The position numbers and the translations under genes are program-made. 60,118 bases of DNA from CAZEQK01 sp964514395 (GTDB taxonomy: Bacteria > Bacillota > Bacilli > Tepidibacillales > Tepidibacillaceae), in assembly GCA_964514395.1 (NCBI GenBank), contig CAZEQK010000019.1, forward strand, positions 1 to 60,118, written 5' to 3'. Shown here in pieces: positions 51,020-60,063 of this stretch. A model generated the notes under the pieces. It had not been told where the DNA came from, did not search any database, and worked only from the letters and a program-made list of their open reading frames with translations. Numbering within the stretch: position 1 is the stretch's first letter; each line of letters begins with the position of its first letter.

Positions 51020-52099
51020 TTATATGTGTCTATCTATGAAAACTTGCTCTTGTATTCGTTTTAAACCATCTTTAATTGTTCTTGCCCTAACTTCACCAAT
51101 ACCATCTACTTCATCTAACTCTTCTATTGTGGCCATCATTGCTCTTGGCAAATTTTGGAATTGTTCAACGAGATTGTTAATGATATTACTTGGTAATCTA
51201 GGTATTCGACTCAATATTCGATACCCTCTTGGTGATACAGGTTCTTCCTGAGCATTTATATTCCCAGTATATCCTATAAGTCTAACAAGATTTTGATTTT
51301 CAAGCAATTCATCAGGACTTAATGACTTTAATTCTAAAATGGTAGTTTTAATTACTTCATCTGAATTTTCTTTATGATAATCTTTAATAAGATGAAATGC
51401 TTCAGTATCAACATTCGCTACCAGTTCATCTAGCTGCATACTTATTAAACGTCCTTCATTTCCTAATTCATTAATAAATTTTTCAATTTCAGCTTTTATT
51501 CGTTGTACCATCTCAATTCTTTGTATAACTAATGCGACATCATTTAGTGTAACTAGTTCTTCAAATTCCATTGCTGATAAGTTGATTAACGCTTGATCTA
51601 ATACAGATTTATATTTTTCTAATGTTTGAATGGCCTGATTTGCTTTTGTTAAGATCACTCCGATATCTTTTAATGAGTATCGGTAATTCCCAAGATATAA
51701 AGTGATAATATTCCTTCTCTGTGATATCGATATCACCAATTGTCCAGATTGTTTTGCAACCCTTTCTGCTGTTCTATGTCTAATTCCAGTTTCTGTAGAG
51801 GAAATAGAAGAGTCTGGTATTAATTGAGTGTTTGCATATAATATCTTTTTAATATCCTCATTTAAAATAATAGCTCCATCCATTTTTGCTAGTTCATACA
51901 GATTAGCAGGAGTAAAATCACAATTGATAGAGAATCCACCATCGACTAGTTCCTTGATACTATCGGAATGCCCTACAACGATTAGCGCTCCTGTTTTCGC
52001 TCTCAGTACATTTTCTAGACCTTCTCTAAATGGGGTGCCTGGAGCCACCATTTTTAGCACATTTCTCATGAATTCTTCTTTTTTTAAATCCTTATTCAT
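51020..52099 (-). CDS. disA: DNA integrity scanning protein DisA (diadenylate cyclase)
   Basis: DisA makes c-di-AMP and stops synthesis when it meets branched DNA. I start at MNKDLKKEEFMRNVLKMVAP (52099), after GGAGGTAAAGACT, overlapping radA by 8 nt. The 359-aa protein has the DAC domain with MDGAIIL (about 73-79) and RHRTAER (107-113), a helical spine, and C-terminal helix-hairpin-helix DNA-binding domain (DEVDGIGEVRARTIKDGL). Adjacent radA fits its role: RadA/Sms interacts with DisA in B. subtilis. Confidence 0.96.
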   Translation of the reverse strand: MNKDLKKEEFMRNVLKMVAPGTPFREGLENVLRAKTGALIVVGHSDSIKELVDGGFSINCDFTPANLYELAKMDGAIILNEDIKKILYANTQLIPDSSISSTETGIRHRTAERVAKQSGQLVISISQRRNIITLYLGNYRYSLKDIGVILTKANQAIQTLEKYKSVLDQALINLSAMEFEELVTLNDVALVIQRIEMVQRIKAEIEKFINELGNEGRLISMQLDELVANVDTEAFHLIKDYHKENSDEVIKTTILELKSLSPDELLENQNLVRLIGYTGNINAQEEPVSPRGYRILSRIPRLPSNIINNLVEQFQNLPRAMMATIEELDEVDGIGEVRARTIKDGLKRIQEQVFIDRHI

Positions 52100-53465
52100 A
52101 GTCTTTACCTCCAAAAGCAATATCTAATGCTTCAGAAACTGTATTAACACCATATACTTCAATTGAGTCTGGTATATTCCATCCTTTAAGATTACGGACA
52201 GGAACAATTACTCTTTTAAAACCTAGTTTTTCTGCTTCTTGCACCCTTTTTTCTATTCTTGTTACTCCTCTTACCTCTCCAGTTAATCCTATTTCACCAA
52301 TAAAGACATCATATTTCCCTGTTGCTTTATCTCTAAAACTAGAGGCTATACTAACAGCAATCGATAAATCAATTGCTGTTTCTTGGATTTTAACTCCGCC
52401 AGCAATATTTACATAAGCATCTTGATTCTGTAGAAACATGCCTAGTCTTTTTTCTAATACAGCCATGATTAATGCTACCCTTTGGTGATCAACACCTGTA
52501 GCCATTCGTTTAGGGGTTACAAAATTTGTTGAGGATAATAATGCCTGTATTTCTACAAGAACAGGTCTCGTTCCTTCAATGCTTGCCGCCACTGACGATC
52601 CCGAAACTCCTAATGGTCTCTCGGATAAAAACATTTCTGATGGGTTTCTTACCTCTACTAATCCTTCTTCCTTCATCTCAAAAATTCCTATCTCATTCGT
52701 AGAACCAAATCTATTTTTCACTGCTCTTAATATTCTATATGTATGATGTCTTTCTCCTTCAAAATAAAGAACAGTATCAACCATGTGTTCAAGTAGCCTT
52801 GGACCAGCAATTTCTCCTTGTTTCGTGACATGCCCTACGATAATGATTGCTATTCCAGTGGATTTAGCTATTCTCATTAAGTAGGAGGTGCATTCCCTTA
52901 CCTGAGCAACACTTCCAGGAGCTGAGGTTATTAGACTATGATACATTGTTTGAATAGAATCCACCACTACTACATCTGGATTAACTTTTGCAATATGATT
53001 TTCTATTTGTTCTAGCTCATTTTCTGTGACTACAAATAATTTTTCAGATTGAAGACCTAATCGATCCGCTCTCCTTCTTGTTTGCTTTAACGATTCTTCC
53101 CCTGAGATGTATAAAACTTTCCGTCCTAATAAGGAGATATGATAAGAGGATTGAAGTAATAGAGTAGATTTTCCGATACCAGGGTCTCCCCCAACTAAGA
53201 TTAAAGATCCTGGAACAATTCCACCACCAAGCACACGATTAAATTCTCTAATATCGGTGTCCATTCTTGGTTCATCATCAATATTTATTTTGGATATTTC
53301 CTGTGGATTTGTTGTATTCTTCACTTGCATTATATTATTTTTACTAGTAGATACAATCTCCTCTACCATCGTATTCCACAAATTGCAGCTAGGACATTTA
53401 CCCATCCATTTTGGGCTTTCATACCCACATTCCTGACAAGTAAATTTAGTTTTCACTTTAGCCAT
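52092..53465 (-). CDS. radA: DNA repair protein RadA (Sms)
   Basis: RadA is a DnaB-like branch-migration helicase for recombination intermediates. The 457-aa protein has a zinc finger with C10, C13, C24, C27 (CQECGYESPKWMGKCPSC), Walker A GGDPGIGKST, the RadA motif KNRFGSTNE and a C-terminal Lon-like peptidase fold without catalytic Ser/Lys dyad. GAGGAATTATAAAG precedes the ATG. It begins after the clpC hairpin; a weak promoter may lie in 53466-53640, but I could not pick one. Confidence 0.96.
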   Translation of the reverse strand: MAKVKTKFTCQECGYESPKWMGKCPSCNLWNTMVEEIVSTSKNNIMQVKNTTNPQEISKINIDDEPRMDTDIREFNRVLGGGIVPGSLILVGGDPGIGKSTLLLQSSYHISLLGRKVLYISGEESLKQTRRRADRLGLQSEKLFVVTENELEQIENHIAKVNPDVVVVDSIQTMYHSLITSAPGSVAQVRECTSYLMRIAKSTGIAIIIVGHVTKQGEIAGPRLLEHMVDTVLYFEGERHHTYRILRAVKNRFGSTNEIGIFEMKEEGLVEVRNPSEMFLSERPLGVSGSSVAASIEGTRPVLVEIQALLSSTNFVTPKRMATGVDHQRVALIMAVLEKRLGMFLQNQDAYVNIAGGVKIQETAIDLSIAVSIASSFRDKATGKYDVFIGEIGLTGEVRGVTRIEKRVQEAEKLGFKRVIVPVRNLKGWNIPDSIEVYGVNTVSEALDIAFGGKDYE

Positions 53466-53641
53466 CTTTATAATTCCTCATTTTTCATATTCTATAAAAC
53501 TCTAGTAGATTTTTATTGTACATATTATAACTTTTATTTAATTTATAATACAGTATTAATTTATCATATAACAAAGCGTAAATAAAAAAAAGATTCCAAA
53601 ATTAAGAAATACACTCAAAAGCCTTCCCATACTTGTTTGTG

Positions 53642-53684
53642 AAGATAGAAAAAGATTCCTTTAGTAGGAATCTTTTTCTATCTT
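53642..53684 (-). terminator. Hairpin/terminator after clpC
   Basis: An 18-bp perfect stem (53642-53659 with 53667-53684) with loop TTTAGTA. On the minus strand its core GATTCC/GGAATC is followed by TTTTTCTATCTT, so the outer T-rich arm itself can act as the U-tract. It lies 4 bp after the clpC stop. Confidence 0.7.
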
Positions 53685-53687
53685 TTA

Positions 53688-56105
53688 TTATTTTTTTACA
53701 ACTAAGGTGTTATCTTCTACATCAATGGTTACAGTGTCACCTTTTTTTACATTTCCCTTTAATAGCTCTTCTGATAATTTATCCTCTATATGCTTCTGTA
53801 TTGCTCTACGTAATGGGCGTGCCCCAAAACTTGGATCAAATCCTTCCTTTGCTAAGAAATCTTTAGCATCATCAGTAAGGATAAAATCAATTCCCTGTTC
53901 AACTAATCTCTTTCTTAATTCATTAGCCATTAATGTAACTATTTCTTTAATATTATCTAGAGTGAGTGCATGGAAAACAATGACTTCATCTACCCTATTT
54001 AAAAATTCTGGACGGAAGCCTCGTTTTAATTCACCCATTACTTTATTCTTCATCTCATTATAATCATCTTCTGCATTACTCTTTGTAAAGCCAAGGGTAC
54101 TATCTTTTTTTATCAAGTCTGCACCAACGTTTGATGTCATAATAATGATAACATTCCTGAAATCAATCGTTCTTCCCTTACCATCGGTCAAGCGCCCATC
54201 TTCAAGTACTTGTAATAAAATATTAAATACCTCTGGGTGCGCTTTCTCAATCTCATCTAATAGAACAACAGAATATGGCTTCCTTCTAACTTTTTCTGTT
54301 AACTGTCCTCCTTCTTCATAACCTACATATCCTGGGGGAGCTCCAATTAGTCTTGAAGTAGCATGTTTTTCCATATATTCTGACATGTCAATTCTAATGA
54401 TAGCATTTTCATCGCCAAACATTGCCCCTGCTAAAGCTCTCGCTAATTCCGTTTTTCCAACCCCAGTAGGTCCTAAGAAAATAAACGAACCAATAGGTCT
54501 TTTTGGGTCCTTTAACCCAGCTCTAGCTCTTCTAATTGCACGAGAAATCGATTTTACTGCTTCCTCCTGCCCAATCACTCTTTTGTGCAATATTTTTTCC
54601 ATATTTATTAATCGCTCTGTATCCTCCTGAGCTAATTTTGTTACAGGAATACCAGTCCAACTAGCAACAATCTGGGAAATGTCCTCTAAAGTGACTGCAG
54701 TATCTGTTCTACCCTGTTGCTCTTTCCACTTGTTTTTTGTTTTTTCTAGCTCATCCTTTAATTGCTGCTCTTTATCTCTTAAGGAAGCTGCTTTTTCAAA
54801 TTCTTGACTTTGAACGGCTGCGTCCTTTTCTTTTTTAACTTCATCTAAATTTCCTTCTAGTTCTTTTAAATTAGGTGGTACCGTATAGCTCTTAAGACGT
54901 ACCTTTGAAGCAGCCTCATCAACCAAATCTATTGCTTTATCTGGTAAAAATCTATCCGTGATGTATCTATCTGATAACATAACCGCCTGATTTATGGCTT
55001 CGTCAGAAATTTTAACACGATGGTGTGCTTCATATTTATCTCTTAAACCTATTAGGATTTGAATCGTTTCATCCGTTGTTGGTTCATCCACTGTAATTGG
55101 TTGGAATCGACGCTCTAATGCTGCATCCTTTTCAATATATTTACGGTATTCATCAAGGGTCGTAGCTCCAATTGCTTGTAATTCTCCTCGAGCTAAAGCT
55201 GGTTTTAATATATTTGATGCATCGATGGCTCCTTCTGCTCCACCAGCTCCAATCAAAGTGTGTAGCTCATCGATAAATAAAATGATATTGCCAGCGTTCC
55301 TTATTTCTTCCATAATTTTTTTTAAACGATCCTCAAATTCACCACGATATTTAGTTCCTGCAACTAATGTTCCCATGTCGAGGGACATCACTCTTTTGTC
55401 TCTAAGGGTTTCAGGCGTTTCATTATTTACTATTTTCTGAGCTAATCCTTCTGCAATTGCTGTTTTACCTACCCCTGGTTCACCAATTAATACAGGGTTG
55501 TTTTTCGTTCTCCTACTTAATACCTGGATCACACGTTCTATCTCTTTTTCCCTGCCTATAATTGGGTCTAATTCACCACCTTTAGCAATAGATGTTAGAT
55601 CTCTTGCTAAGCTATCAAGCGTAGGAGAATTATTTTGTGAGTTATTCGATTGATTTGGAGAAACCACTTCGCTATTTCCAAGTAATTGTAAAACCTGTTG
55701 TCTTGTTTTATTTAGACTGATGCCAAGATTATTTAAAACCCTTGCAGCTACACCTTCTCCTTCTCTAATTAAACCTAAGAGAATGTGCTCAGTTCCGACG
55801 TAGGTGTGTCCTAACTTCCGAGCTTCATCCATGGATAATTCAATTACTTTTTTTGCTCTAGGTGTATAAGCAATTGTCGTTGGTTTTTCATCTCCCTTTC
55901 CAATTAAACCTTCGACTTCTGCTTGTACTTTTTCTAAATTCACATTTAATGATTGTAAAGCTTTGGCTGCTATTCCTTCTCCTTCTTTTACCAACCCCAA
56001 TAAAATATGTTCTGTTCCTATATTGTTATGCCCAAGCCTAACAGCCTCTTCTTGAGCAAATGCTAGTACTCTTTGTGATCTTTCTGTAAACCTTCCAAAC
56101 ATCAT
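53688..56105 (-). CDS. clpC: ATP-dependent Clp protease ATPase subunit ClpC
   Basis: ClpC unfolds proteins, including those marked by McsB with phosphoarginine, for degradation by ClpP. The 805-aa protein has two N-terminal Clp repeats (about 1-145), AAA domain 1 with Walker A GEPGVGKT (208-215), a middle UVR-containing coiled coil (about 410-470), and AAA domain 2 with GPTGVGKTEL. It starts MMFGRFTERSQRVLAFAQEE as in B. subtilis, with GGAGGGATATAT before it. Last gene of the ctsR operon, 19 bp after mcsB. Confidence 0.97.
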   Translation of the reverse strand: MMFGRFTERSQRVLAFAQEEAVRLGHNNIGTEHILLGLVKEGEGIAAKALQSLNVNLEKVQAEVEGLIGKGDEKPTTIAYTPRAKKVIELSMDEARKLGHTYVGTEHILLGLIREGEGVAARVLNNLGISLNKTRQQVLQLLGNSEVVSPNQSNNSQNNSPTLDSLARDLTSIAKGGELDPIIGREKEIERVIQVLSRRTKNNPVLIGEPGVGKTAIAEGLAQKIVNNETPETLRDKRVMSLDMGTLVAGTKYRGEFEDRLKKIMEEIRNAGNIILFIDELHTLIGAGGAEGAIDASNILKPALARGELQAIGATTLDEYRKYIEKDAALERRFQPITVDEPTTDETIQILIGLRDKYEAHHRVKISDEAINQAVMLSDRYITDRFLPDKAIDLVDEAASKVRLKSYTVPPNLKELEGNLDEVKKEKDAAVQSQEFEKAASLRDKEQQLKDELEKTKNKWKEQQGRTDTAVTLEDISQIVASWTGIPVTKLAQEDTERLINMEKILHKRVIGQEEAVKSISRAIRRARAGLKDPKRPIGSFIFLGPTGVGKTELARALAGAMFGDENAIIRIDMSEYMEKHATSRLIGAPPGYVGYEEGGQLTEKVRRKPYSVVLLDEIEKAHPEVFNILLQVLEDGRLTDGKGRTIDFRNVIIIMTSNVGADLIKKDSTLGFTKSNAEDDYNEMKNKVMGELKRGFRPEFLNRVDEVIVFHALTLDNIKEIVTLMANELRKRLVEQGIDFILTDDAKDFLAKEGFDPSFGARPLRRAIQKHIEDKLSEELLKGNVKKGDTVTIDVEDNTLVVKK

Positions 56106-56124
56106 ATATATCCCTCCTCAAAAC

Positions 56125-57186
56125 TCATTTTTTTAATATTTTTTCTCTTATAATAGATGCTCTACGAATATCTCTTTCATCTGGGGTTAATTCTTCTCCA
56201 GCATAGTATTGTAAATAGCCAGGTTGTGTCATAACCATTAACTCATTTAATACAGTAGAAGATATACCCTTTATCATATCCAAATCTATCCCAAGCCTTA
56301 AATCAGACAATCTTTCGCTTGCTTCCTTTGAATCAATTATTTTGGCATAGGATAGGATTCCTAAAGCTCTGCTCACTCTATCCTCAATTTGAAGTTTTCT
56401 TTCATTAACTAGGCTTTTTCTTGCTATTCTCTCATGCTCTATCAATTGATTTACAACACCATATAGATTTTCTATAATGTCCTCTTCGCTTTGGCCTAAA
56501 GTAATCTGATTAGATATTTGAAATAGATTTCCTAAGGCTTCGCTACCTTCACCATAAATTCCCCTAACCGTCAAACCAACTTGGGTAATTGCTTGTATTA
56601 TTCGATTGATTTGATCGGTTAATACTAACCCAGGTAAATGGAGCATAACTGAAGCTCTTATTCCTGTACCTACATTCGTAGGACAACTAGTTAAATAGCC
56701 TCTTTTTTCATCAAAGGCATAATCTAAATGCTTTTCAAAAATGTCATCTATTTTATCCGCCATTTTCCATGCATCATATATTTTCATCCCAGGGTATAAA
56801 CATTGAATTCTGATATGATCTTCTTCGTTTATCATGATACTAATATTCTCATCCTCACTTATTACAACTGCTCCTTTTCTAGATTCATTTGCCAATTGCA
56901 AACTAATTAGATGTTTTTCTACCAGTACCTTTTTTTGTAGGTCTTTCACATCATCTAGATGGATGATTTCAAAGTTTCCCACATCTTTCATATTCCCTTT
57001 TTTGAAAATCTCACTTACTTCACGAATGACTTCTTTTGCCTGCGAATCTGTTGCAAGAAGTGGGAAAGGGTGATTTTTCATATTCCTAGCTAAACGAGCT
57101 CTGCTACTAATCACAATATCAGATTCTGGAGTGCTCGCTTTCATTGAATCACTTATTGCAAACTGCATAAATTTTTCTAATGACAC
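56125..57186 (-). CDS. mcsB: Protein arginine kinase McsB
   Basis: McsB phosphorylates arginine residues on damaged proteins and on CtsR, tagging them for ClpC-ClpP. The 353-aa phosphagen-kinase-like enzyme has VISSRARLARNMKNHPFP, the catalytic region LTSCPTNVGTGIRASVMLHL and the C-terminal RDIRRA motif (phosphoarginine pocket, RDXXRA). It starts with GTG at 57186, one base after the mcsA stop, so is coupled to its activator McsA. Confidence 0.95.
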   Translation of the reverse strand: MSLEKFMQFAISDSMKASTPESDIVISSRARLARNMKNHPFPLLATDSQAKEVIREVSEIFKKGNMKDVGNFEIIHLDDVKDLQKKVLVEKHLISLQLANESRKGAVVISEDENISIMINEEDHIRIQCLYPGMKIYDAWKMADKIDDIFEKHLDYAFDEKRGYLTSCPTNVGTGIRASVMLHLPGLVLTDQINRIIQAITQVGLTVRGIYGEGSEALGNLFQISNQITLGQSEEDIIENLYGVVNQLIEHERIARKSLVNERKLQIEDRVSRALGILSYAKIIDSKEASERLSDLRLGIDLDMIKGISSTVLNELMVMTQPGYLQYYAGEELTPDERDIRRASIIREKILKK

Positions 57187-57187
57187 C

Positions 57188-57712
57188 TCAACCTCTCCTT
57201 TCTGAAAGCTTGAGTTCTAACTCTTTAATACTATCCCTTAACTTTGCCGCTTCTTCAAATTCTTCATTTTCAATTCTATGTTGTAACTCTAATTTTAAGC
57301 TATTTATTTCCTTCTTTAATTTGATTTCAGCGCCTGATCTCACTGGAACCTTTCCACTATGTTGACTGTTACCATGTATTCTTCTAAAAATAGGTTCAAG
57401 CTGAGGTTCAAAATATCGATAACAATCACTGCAGCCGAATTTTCCAGCTTTTTTAAATTGTGCAAAGGATAAACCGCAAGTTTTACATCTTAATGTATCT
57501 ATGTCTGTTTTTACTTGTTGTCCATTCATCATTTGGTCGAAGCTAAGCAACCCCGAAAGCAAGTGATGGAATGAGAATTCATTATCGTTTCCAATTAATT
57601 CTCCATTCTCTTTTGCACATCGCTCGCACAAATGATATTCATTTTTTTCGTCGTTTATTATTTTTGTGAAATGCAGTGTCGCTGGTTTTTTTCCACAATT
57701 TTCACAGAGCAT
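57188..57712 (-). CDS. mcsA: McsA, activator of McsB
   Basis: McsA activates McsB. The 174-aa protein has paired CxxC zinc motifs: CENC (3-6), CERC, CKTC and CSDC, and a C-terminal UVR motif (ENEEFEEAAKLRDSIKEL) that binds ClpC-type partners. GGGGGAGAAATA lies before the ATG. It lies between ctsR and mcsB in the standard order. Confidence 0.95.
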   Translation of the reverse strand: MLCENCGKKPATLHFTKIINDEKNEYHLCERCAKENGELIGNDNEFSFHHLLSGLLSFDQMMNGQQVKTDIDTLRCKTCGLSFAQFKKAGKFGCSDCYRYFEPQLEPIFRRIHGNSQHSGKVPVRSGAEIKLKKEINSLKLELQHRIENEEFEEAAKLRDSIKELELKLSERRG

Positions 57713-57725
57713 TATTTCTCCCCCT

Positions 57726-58187
57726 TTATTTAGAAAAAATAACTGTTAGAGCAGCTTTTAACATATTCGCCCTAATTTCATCTCTGATTGGTAATGGTAA
57801 AGTGATAACTTCCCTTGAAATTAGTGTTCGTAATAAATCATATTCCTTATCCACAATAAAACTTTCGCTTTTTAATCGCCCAATAATATTTAATCCTGTT
57901 GTTTGATTTATAGAATCACCTATTATCTTATATAAGGTTCTATAAAATATCCTCTCATCACCAATTTCTAGCTTTCTAATTCTAATATATCCACCGCCAC
58001 CCCTTTTACTCTCAACCATAAAGCCTTTATCTAATGAAAATCTTGTGCTTATCACATAGTTTATTTGCGAAGGAACACATTGAAATTTTTCGGCTAATGC
58101 ACTTCTTTGTACTTCTATTTCCCCACCTTCACTAATCTCAAGTATATTCTTTAGAAAGTTTTCAATGACGTCAGAAATATTTCGCAT
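57726..58187 (-). CDS. ctsR: Transcriptional repressor CtsR
   Basis: CtsR represses class III heat-shock genes and its own operon. The 153-aa protein has an N-terminal winged HTH with the wing SKRGGGGYIRIRKL; Gly63-66 is the tetraglycine loop that acts as protein thermometer in B. subtilis, and Arg62 is phosphorylated in DNA-binding control. Start at 58187, five nt from GGAGG. A CtsR operator lies upstream, so the gene is autoregulated. Confidence 0.96.
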   Translation of the reverse strand: MRNISDVIENFLKNILEISEGGEIEVQRSALAEKFQCVPSQINYVISTRFSLDKGFMVESKRGGGGYIRIRKLEIGDERIFYRTLYKIIGDSINQTTGLNIIGRLKSESFIVDKEYDLLRTLISREVITLPLPIRDEIRANMLKAALTVIFSK

Positions 58188-58211
58188 TTTAACCTCCAAA
58201 TACAATGTTTT

Positions 58212-58234
58212 TTTGACTTTGACTAACTTTGACC
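58212..58234 (-). promoter_or_regulatory. CtsR operator of the ctsR operon
   Basis: On the minus strand GGTCAAA (58234-58228), 3 bp, AGTCAAA (58224-58218) form the tandem heptad of the CtsR box (consensus A/GGTCAAANANA/GGTCAAA); a third heptad AGTCAAA (58218-58212) overlaps the second by one base. It lies just downstream of the -10 box, so bound CtsR should block transcription. Confidence 0.9.
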
Positions 58235-58243
58235 TTTATATAT

Positions 58244-58271
58244 ATTATAATACTCTTTTTTTATTTTGCAA
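58244..58271 (-). promoter_or_regulatory. Sigma-A promoter of the ctsR operon
   Basis: TTGCAA (58271-58266), 16-bp spacer and TATAAT (58249-58244) on the minus strand, just upstream of the CtsR operator. Confidence 0.8.
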
Positions 58272-58348
58272 CATATCTTTATACATAAAAAAATTTGTTT
58301 GAGACAAAAAGTGTGGTTCTTATTACGTTGAGTTTTTAGAAATTATCT

Positions 58349-58385
58349 AAAAAAAATACAGAGTAGCTATTATCCTACTCTGTAT
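58349..58385 (-). terminator. Terminator after mgtC-like gene
   Basis: ATACAGAGTAG (58356-58366) pairs with CTACTCTGTAT (58375-58385), an 11-bp stem with an 8-nt loop followed by a long T-run on the minus strand. The stop codon of the mgtC-like gene is in the stem. It isolates the ctsR operon. Confidence 0.88.
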
Positions 58386-59085
58386 CCTTTCCAAATTGAA
58401 TCTCTTTTACACCATTAATATGTTTGATATCATCCACTATTTCAGGAATATCTTCATTTTTAGGAATTCGCAATAGGAACACAATCGTAACAATCTCATC
58501 CCCATTTTCGCTTATTTCTTCATCGATTATACTTACACTTCTTACATTGATTTTCCTTTCCCCTAATTTGGTAGCTATCTCTCCAAGTTTCCCAGGTCGA
58601 TCAAATACAGTTACCTTAATCTGAACCAACTGTCTCTTGCTTGCAATAAAAGAATCAAATTTAGTTAATACTGCTAAGCTAATAAGTACAAAAATAGTTG
58701 CTAAAATACTACTATAGTACATTCCTGCTCCAACAGCCATCCCTATTCCAGCAACAACCCAAAGGGATGCAGCCGTTGTTAAACCTGTTACTGTAAATCC
58801 ATGTCTTAAGATGGTTCCAGCACCTAGAAAACCAATTCCAGTAACAACCTGAGCTGCAATACGTGCTGGATCAAAACTAATATTTTCTCCAGAAATATAA
58901 TCTGTGAATCCATAAATCGAGATTAACATAAATAGTGCTGAACCAATGCTAACTAGTATATGAGTTCTAAAACCAGCAGGATGATTATTTTGTTCTCTTT
59001 CAAAGCCAACAACACCACCTAATATTAGTGCCAAAAATAGCCTAATAAAAATATGAAAATAATCATTCGATAATAATGCTGTCAT
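58375..59085 (-). CDS. MgtC/SapB-family membrane protein
   Basis: The 236-aa protein has an MgtC domain of four to five membrane segments (about 9-145) with family motifs GGVVGFEREQNNHPAGFRTH and ITGxxxGAG-type TGIGFLGAGTILR (conserved Asp/Gly-rich). A soluble ACT-like C-terminal domain (about 155-236) follows, as in long MgtC proteins. I start at MTALLSNDYFHIFIRLFLAL (59085), five nt from GAGGTG. MgtC proteins are linked to Mg homeostasis and F-ATPase modulation in pathogens; in Bacillales (YhiD/SapB type) function is unclear. It follows the HAD gene by 4 bp and is probably in one operon with it. Confidence 0.9.
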   Translation of the reverse strand: MTALLSNDYFHIFIRLFLALILGGVVGFEREQNNHPAGFRTHILVSIGSALFMLISIYGFTDYISGENISFDPARIAAQVVTGIGFLGAGTILRHGFTVTGLTTAASLWVVAGIGMAVGAGMYYSSILATIFVLISLAVLTKFDSFIASKRQLVQIKVTVFDRPGKLGEIATKLGERKINVRSVSIIDEEISENGDEIVTIVFLLRIPKNEDIPEIVDDIKHINGVKEIQFGKDTE

Positions 59086-59089
59086 CTCT

Positions 59090-59788
59090 TCACCTCTTAT
59101 TTTCAAAATTATATCTATTACGCAAAGTGGGAAGAATTTCTTCAAAGCCACTGATTTTAATATCAGCTTGCCTTAACTCATTGTTTTCGCCAGTATGATT
59201 AGAAAATCCAAATTGGCAACCAATTACAAAAAAGTCATTACCTTTTCCAGCTTCTACATCAGACTGCCTATCTCCTACCATTACACCGTTATCAATATTA
59301 AAATCTCTTGCAAGCATGCTCAATAAATCTATCTTACTTTTAGTTTTGTAATGGCCAGCACTATATACTGCATCAAAAAAATGGTTGATCTTAAAAGCTT
59401 TAGTCACTGCTTGTACGTAATCCTCTGCACCATTACTAGCAATAAATAGCTTTACATTCAGTGACTTTAACTTAAACAAAGTTTCTATCACATTTGGGTA
59501 AAGAGCTCCGTACCCTTCATTTAAGCCATTAAGTTCATTTAAAAGCATATACTCATTAGCTTTCAAATGTACTTCACGGGATTGATTTGGTAATAATTTA
59601 TGCCAAATATCTGGTAATATCATACCAATGACAGATAATAAATCATCGTCAGATGGCATATTTCCGATGTAATAGCCTTCATTTTCTAGTTGTAAAAATG
59701 TTCTTTTAAATGCAGGTAAAGCTAATTTTTCTGTTTGAAATAAAGTACCATCTAAATCAAAAACAACTCCGTCTAATTTGTTATACAT
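59090..59788 (-). CDS. HAD-superfamily phosphatase
   Basis: A 232-aa haloacid dehalogenase-like hydrolase, subfamily I with helical cap. Motif I FDLDGTLFQT (Asp11 nucleophile and Asp13), motif II ASNG, motif III Lys in KTKSK, motif IV VGDRQSDVEAGKGN are all present. Cap (about 18-90) resembles phosphoglycolate or pyrophosphatase-like enzymes, but the substrate cannot be read. AAGGAGACAAAT precedes the ATG. Extended -10 promoter at 59844-59852 may drive HAD plus mgtC-like genes. I can find no reason for it to be linked to rRNA. Confidence 0.88.
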   Translation of the reverse strand: MYNKLDGVVFDLDGTLFQTEKLALPAFKRTFLQLENEGYYIGNMPSDDDLLSVIGMILPDIWHKLLPNQSREVHLKANEYMLLNELNGLNEGYGALYPNVIETLFKLKSLNVKLFIASNGAEDYVQAVTKAFKINHFFDAVYSAGHYKTKSKIDLLSMLARDFNIDNGVMVGDRQSDVEAGKGNDFFVIGCQFGFSNHTGENNELRQADIKISGFEEILPTLRNRYNFENKR

Positions 59789-59843
59789 ATTTGTCTCCTT
59801 AACCGTAAAATAAAAAAAATTACTGAATGATGATTATTTTACT

Positions 59844-59852
59844 ATTATAACA
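59844..59852 (-). promoter_or_regulatory. Candidate extended -10 promoter of the HAD-mgtC genes
   Basis: TGTTATAAT (59852-59844), a perfect TGNTATAAT box on the minus strand, 56 bp before the HAD start; no matching -35 box. Confidence 0.45.
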
Positions 59853-59998
59853 ATTTACGTTTGTATATATATAGTTACTTCATAAAAAAGTTTAAATAAT
59901 CGTACTCACATAAGTGATGCATAGCCCGTACCCTATTCCTATTACTTATGCGGGGCCCCATTTCTACACGTAGCCTTGCCAAATCCATCCTCTTGTAG

Positions 59999-60016
59999 CT
60001 GAGAGTAGGACGTTGC
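59999..60016 (+). repeat. Inverted 5S rRNA 3'-end-like fragment
   Basis: GAGAGTAGGACGTTGC (60001-60016) is the perfect inverse of GCAACGTCCTACTCTC in the 5S gene (60069-60084). It is oriented like a 5S 3' end read on the plus strand. Upstream, CCCGTACCC (59925-59933) lies about where 5S has CCCGUUCCCAU, but the sequence between does not resemble 5S well. It may be a decayed inverted 5S, or a chance/recombination remnant; the rest of 59853-60000 contains no ORF, only CATAAGT/ACTTATG arms. Confidence 0.5.
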
Positions 60017-60026
60017 TACTAAACAC

Positions 60027-60058
60027 AAAAAAGAACAGTTGTTTAACTGTTCTTTTTT
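60027..60058 (-). terminator. Terminator of the rRNA operon
   Basis: AAAAAGAACAGTT (60028-60040) pairs with AACTGTTCTTTTT (60045-60057), loop GTTT, T-run on both strands. It immediately follows the 5S gene and ends rRNA transcription. Confidence 0.88.
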
Positions 60059-60063
60059 AACTC

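Noticed and set aside
53685..56105. clpC as a disaggregase-only ClpB
   Set aside because: It has the two N-repeat, UVR middle domain and ctsR-mcsA-mcsB context of ClpC, not the long ClpB coiled coil.
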